This document shows, one piece after another, positions 61,313-64,000 of a stretch of 64,000 nucleotides of DNA. Within the stretch, counting starts at the first letter, position 1. The number at the start of each line of letters is the position of its first letter. This DNA is from Microbacterium sp. RU33B (GTDB lineage Bacteria; Actinomycetota; Actinomycetes; Actinomycetales; Microbacteriaceae). Location: positions 930,001 to 994,000 of the forward strand of contig NZ_FTPO01000001.1 in NCBI RefSeq assembly GCF_900155915.1. Direction: 5' to 3'. The notes beneath the pieces are model-generated. The model saw only the letters and a program-made list of their open reading frames with translations. It was not told where the DNA came from and did not search any database. Both the position numbers and the translations under genes were made by a program.

Positions 61313-61540
61313 ATGCCTACCACTTTGGCCCCGGTGACGCTGCGCATGTCTGCTGCCGGGACGACGTCCCGCGTCTGCGCCGCCGTTGTTGAGGTCAAGG
61401 AAATGTCGGTGGAGGAACTGCGCGGTGAGTTGAGGGCGCGCCGCAACGCGTCGTCGGCCGACCGTGAGCGTGCCCAGCGTGAGGCGATTTCGCATCGCGC
61501 CGCTGAACGAGCTACGCGTCTTCGCGCCCTCGCCAGCTAG
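61313..61540 (+). CDS. Small hypothetical protein
   Basis: The 75-residue protein has a hydrophobic/Thr-rich start (MPTTLAPVTLRMSAAGTTSR) and a charged helical second half (VEELRGELRARRNASSADRERAQREA) that could form a coiled coil. I recognise no family. TAGTGT lies exactly six bases before the ATG, which supports expression. Confidence 0.5.
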   Translation: MPTTLAPVTLRMSAAGTTSRVCAAVVEVKEMSVEELRGELRARRNASSADRERAQREAISHRAAERATRLRALAS

Positions 61541-61554
61541 ACGTCCTCCACTCA

Positions 61555-62292
61555 TTGACTAGATTGCGCGTCACTGAACGCTGTGTTCGTGACGACCTCA
61601 ATCTCGATGCTGATGATGCGGCTCGAGACGCGCAACACCTCGCCGTCAAGCACGAGGCTATCCGCGTGTTCGTGGGGAAGCGGTCTGGTGCACCCGGCGA
61701 GGGTGAGAACGTTCTTGGGGTCAACCCGTACGGTCATGTGAAGTCCCTCCACGCAGGTCAAGGGCGCGGCGCGACGATCTACGACGAGGACGTCGACGTC
61801 TGCTGGCTTCTCGCCTACAGCGACACGCACGCCGTGGGCGAGCGCCGGGATGCGTACAAGCACTTCGAGTGGCTCGACAGTCGTGACGAGTTTCTGCCCA
61901 GCGAAGCTGACTATGCGGCGCTGGAGACCGTCACTGCCGCGTCGCTGATGGACGCACTGCGCACCAGGGGAAGCGAGATGGTTGAGGCCGCGCGCAGCCA
62001 ACCCGGGCGCGAACTCACCGATTCCTTCGTGATGGACGATGGACAAGACGCGAGCATCACCATCTCCATCGAGATTGTGATCGAGTCGACCGGGTCCGCG
62101 GAGCAGGGGTGGATCGCTTTCGTGCTGCCCCACGACGCCCCACTAGACCGCGGCCAGCTTCTCGACCTCATCGCTGACCTCCTGCCGCAGCATGTCGACG
62201 TTGACACTGTCCAGGTGGCCGCCGATGTCAACGGACGCCCCGTGACCTACAGCGAGATCGCCTACACCTGGGAGCACTACGCAGGCGCCTGA
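61555..62292 (+). CDS. Hypothetical protein, possible toxin-antitoxin or defence partner
   Basis: The 245-residue soluble protein starts from TTG, MTRLRVTERCVRDDLNLDA. Segments such as GVNPYGHVKSLHAGQGRG, DEDVDVCWLLAYSDTHAVGERRDAY and GWIAFVLPHDAPLDRGQLL look like folded protein rather than frame noise. I know no named family. It lies 14 bases after the small gene and 33 before the HTH gene, so the three may form a unit. The start codon is uncertain. Confidence 0.55.
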   Translation: MTRLRVTERCVRDDLNLDADDAARDAQHLAVKHEAIRVFVGKRSGAPGEGENVLGVNPYGHVKSLHAGQGRGATIYDEDVDVCWLLAYSDTHAVGERRDAYKHFEWLDSRDEFLPSEADYAALETVTAASLMDALRTRGSEMVEAARSQPGRELTDSFVMDDGQDASITISIEIVIESTGSAEQGWIAFVLPHDAPLDRGQLLDLIADLLPQHVDVDTVQVAADVNGRPVTYSEIAYTWEHYAGA

Positions 62293-62325
62293 TCGTCGAC
62301 GGCCATCGAAGCGTATCCTCGCACC

Positions 62326-62871
62326 ATGCCCACTACAGGCGGAGCCCAATCGTCTTCCGAAGATCCCGCCGCCCTCAGCGGTGACGTGCCGCTGACGGAG
62401 AGCGAGTGCGCATTCTTGCTCGCTCACGCTGACATGCAACCGGCTGACTTGAGCAACGAGGTGTGGAACAAGGCAGCTCGCGAAGTCGCCACCGCTCTGA
62501 ACGCCGCGCGACGAGAAGCGGAGGAGTTGGCCAAACGTGGTGCCTTGTCTCTCGACGAGGTTGGCCGCCGTCTCGGCGTAGGTCCGGCGCAGGTCCACGC
62601 GCTGGTCCGAGATGGCGAACTGTTGTGCGGCGTCGACCGTCACGGCGCGGCCTACTTCCCGCCGTGGCAGTTCACCGCCTCAGGGTGCACCCTGCCTGGG
62701 CTGAGCGAAGTGCTCCGCGCACTCCCAGACGACTACGACGTCCACGCGACCACGACCTTCATGAACGCACCGAATGAATCGTTCGACGGATGGACCCCAC
62801 TGCAGTGGCTCACCGCAGGCCGCGACATCTCCACTGTCGTCGGCTACGTCTCCGACCTGGGATGGGTGTGA
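62326..62871 (+). CDS. HTH antitoxin-like DNA-binding protein
   Basis: The 181-residue protein has a helix-turn-helix near residues 68-95 (ALSLDEVGRRLGVGPAQVHAL). The segment FPPWQF...TLPGLSEVLRALP and FDGWTPLQWLTAGRD follows. This layout (HTH, PxWQF, LPGL, TPxxWL.xGxD) is that of actinobacterial antitoxin-type proteins often paired with RES-domain toxins. TATCCT is exactly six bases before ATG 62326. The following frame does not look like a RES toxin. Confidence 0.6.
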   Translation: MPTTGGAQSSSEDPAALSGDVPLTESECAFLLAHADMQPADLSNEVWNKAAREVATALNAARREAEELAKRGALSLDEVGRRLGVGPAQVHALVRDGELLCGVDRHGAAYFPPWQFTASGCTLPGLSEVLRALPDDYDVHATTTFMNAPNESFDGWTPLQWLTAGRDISTVVGYVSDLGWV

Positions 62872-63209
62872 TCCGGTTCGTATGGTCCGCTACCGGTGAT
62901 CCCCGACGTGTTGCTCGTACCCCAGCGGTCCAGGTCGAATGGTCACACCACGTCAACCCGCCCGTCGAGGTCCGTGTCTCCTTCGAGCCGCACCTTGCGG
63001 CCCAAGTCCGGGTAGACACAACCCCGAGGCGGAGCGGGTGGCTGGCGGGTCCGAGACGAACGTCCTCGACGCGCCAGATCACGCTCCCATCCGACCGCGG
63101 CGCCTCCGGGGCCACTGGTGACGTGACAGTCTCGTCTCTCGGGTCGGATTGCGGAGACGACGCTAACCCTGGTTATGGTCACGGTTCCCGTGCCCATAAC
63201 CAGGGTTAG
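62868..63209 (+). CDS. Doubtful open frame after the HTH gene
   Basis: A GTG overlaps the HTH gene stop as GTGA, the usual toxin-antitoxin spacing, and opens 113 residues starting VIRFVWSATGDPRRVARTP. The product lacks RES or other toxin motifs, is Arg/Ser/Gly-rich later and ends inside a large hairpin. It may be a degraded partner gene or not coding. Confidence 0.3.
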   Translation: MIRFVWSATGDPRRVARTPAVQVEWSHHVNPPVEVRVSFEPHLAAQVRVDTTPRRSGWLAGPRRTSSTRQITLPSDRGASGATGDVTVSSLGSDCGDDANPGYGHGSRAHNQG

Positions 63210-63212
63210 CGG
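63162..63212. repeat. Large perfect inverted repeat (18-bp arms)
   Basis: CGCTAACCCTGGTTATGG (63162-63179) and CCATAACCAGGGTTAGCG (63195-63212) are exact complements. Inside the loop CACGG/CCGTG can extend the stem past one mismatch. It overlaps the stop of the frame before and the first codons of the toxin-like frame after. It may be a terminator, or a recombination scar at the junction where the toxin tip was captured. Confidence 0.75.
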
Positions 63213-63936
63213 GGGCGGAGGATCAATCGGAGGTACCAAGTACGGCGCCGCGCCCGATGTGCGGGGCGTGATGACCCCCGAGATGAAGCAGGCCTCGGTG
63301 GCAGTGGCGAGCGGACTACTGATCGTTGGTATCGGGATCTGTGTGGTGGCAACGGCCGGCATCTGCGCAGGTGTCGGGTTGGCAACGGGAGCTGTCGCAG
63401 CCGCCTTCGTCGGTGCGACCGCGAACGTCGTCGCCGTACATCTGCAGCCTGGATCGAAGACCGCTGAAGACTTGTACCTGGCCCCAGTGGCCGGAGCGGC
63501 GGGTGGTGCATCGGCAATATTGGCCGGTCCCGCCCTCGCTATCGCAGCGCGTGGCGTCAGTCAAACACTTTCGAAACTTGGCTCGACCAGCATGACGGGA
63601 GGTACGGTTACCGGTTCCTCCGTCGTGCAGGTCGGAGCGGGGTCCTCAAAACTTGCGACCCCAGCCGTGCAAAGCGCGAAGCTTCAGAACATCGTCAACA
63701 ATCTGTACAAAGGCACCACCAACACGACAAGAGCCGGGAACGGTACAACGATGGACGCCGTTCGAAGCGAGCTTGCGACAGGATTGCCGACAGGAGGAAA
63801 GATGCACACCATGAAGGCGGAGGAGTCCCTGAGGGGACTCGAGAATTGGCTCCTGAAGAATCCGGATGCCCTGGCCCCCGACCGACTAGTCGCCCGAAGT
63901 CTGGCCGACGAGCTCATGGGAGTTCTGGGGAAATGA
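63175..63936 (+). CDS. Orphan polymorphic-toxin C-terminal region
   Basis: The 253-residue frame starts with Gly-rich sequence, then two hydrophobic stretches (ASGLLIVGIGICVVATAGIC and VGLATGAVAAAFVGAT). The C-terminal domain (about 170-253) holds LQNIVNNLYKGTTNTTRAG, GTTMDAVRSELATGLPTGG and SLRGLENWLLKNPDAL. This tail resembles the variable C-termini of RHS/polymorphic toxins that I recall from actinobacteria; its activity is unknown. No RHS repeats, signal peptide or secretion domain precede it. The first ATG lies in a hairpin, so the true start may be ATG 63271 or the gene may be 5'-truncated. Confidence 0.5.
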   Translation: MVTVPVPITRVSGGGGSIGGTKYGAAPDVRGVMTPEMKQASVAVASGLLIVGIGICVVATAGICAGVGLATGAVAAAFVGATANVVAVHLQPGSKTAEDLYLAPVAGAAGGASAILAGPALAIAARGVSQTLSKLGSTSMTGGTVTGSSVVQVGAGSSKLATPAVQSAKLQNIVNNLYKGTTNTTRAGNGTTMDAVRSELATGLPTGGKMHTMKAEESLRGLENWLLKNPDALAPDRLVARSLADELMGVLGK

Positions 63937-64000
63937 CAGCAAGCACTGTTTCGCTAGTCGGGGCTTTGTGCCACTCCCAGCGAGTCTTCCTGCCCCTCCT
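63933..64000 (+). CDS. Start of a gene, candidate immunity protein (cut by window end)
   Basis: An ATG overlaps the stop of the toxin-like gene (ATGA) and opens a frame, MTASTVSLVGALCHSQRVFL, running to the window end. Immunity genes usually sit directly after the toxin, so position is the only evidence. There is too little sequence for a family call. Confidence 0.35.
   Translation, partial: MTASTVSLVGALCHSQRVFLPL

Larger units (their letters stand above)
61094..64000. mobile_element. Inserted accessory segment in tadA/cpaF (right end outside window)
   Basis: It begins where the TadA frame breaks. From there gene density falls, codon use shifts (more A/T third bases) and the core 7-mer GGATGCC occurs only once (63864-63870). 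It carries unknown genes, an antitoxin-like protein and a polymorphic-toxin C-terminus. The first ~220 bases (61094-61312) hold no credible gene. No integrase or transposase is visible, so the mobile-element type is unknown. Confidence 0.6.

Noticed and set aside
62868..63209. RES-domain toxin paired with the HTH protein
   Set aside because: The position and GTGA overlap fit, but the sequence has none of the RES residues I would expect, so only a doubtful frame was recorded.

Overview
The window is a GC-rich actinobacterial chromosome segment. Its content points to Microbacteriaceae, most likely Microbacterium: a C50-carotenoid operon, UPF0182, DUF3107 and DUF3039 proteins, the adnAB/nudC/uvrD2 block, LigD/Ku end joining, and frequent GTG starts. 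Bases 1 to about 61,093 are dense core genome. The last 2.9 kb is an inserted accessory segment that breaks a tadA/cpaF gene.

Layout. 1-5.3 kb: exo/endonuclease-phosphatase, PHP phosphoesterase, SHOCT membrane protein, DEAD-box RNA helicase, ferritin-like protein, DUF3107. 5.5-22.8 kb: adnA-adnB, a degenerate aminoglycoside-phosphotransferase-fold protein, nudC, uvrD2, a cyclodehydratase-like protein, a zinc metalloprotease-family protein, a Lon-like PDZ protein and UPF0182. From memory this matches the Rv3193c-Rv3202c neighbourhood of M. tuberculosis. 23-29.1 kb: idi-crtE-crtB-crtI-crtYe-crtYf-crtEb, with a divergent MarR gene and a palindrome over the operon's -10. 29.2-34.6 kb: an odd AAA-like protein, initiator tRNA-Met, DUF6328-like membrane protein, nitrilase-family amidohydrolase, aminotransferase, HtrA-like protease. 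34.6-44.3 kb: three TagF-like glycerophosphotransferases, a GT2 and a nucleotidyltransferase (cell-wall polymer), with maltokinase, a dienelactone hydrolase and EcsC between them. 44.5-52.4 kb: ABC exporter, DUF3039, nicotinate phosphoribosyltransferase, murI-rph-rdgB, CDF transporter. 52.4-61.1 kb: ligD/ku, MarR/MMPL pair, DedA, tRNA-Leu, DUF4870, interrupted tadA/cpaF. 61.1-64 kb: island with unknown genes, an antitoxin-like HTH protein and an orphan polymorphic-toxin C-terminus with a candidate immunity gene.

How the genes work together. AdnAB resects DNA breaks, UvrD2 is an additional helicase, and LigD/Ku joins ends. The carotenoid operon runs from IPP/DMAPP to a cyclised C50 pigment. 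The TagF-like, GT2 and nucleotidyltransferase genes probably build a polyol-phosphate wall polymer.

Two genome-wide patterns stand out. Many genes have a TANNNT -10 box exactly 6-7 nt before the start codon, predicting leaderless mRNAs. The 7-mer GGATGCC/GGCATCC is strongly over-represented across the core and appears once in the terminal island. Apart from the terminal inserted segment, no gap between genes exceeds about 210 bases. I found no CRISPR array, rRNA, recognisable transposase or integrase.
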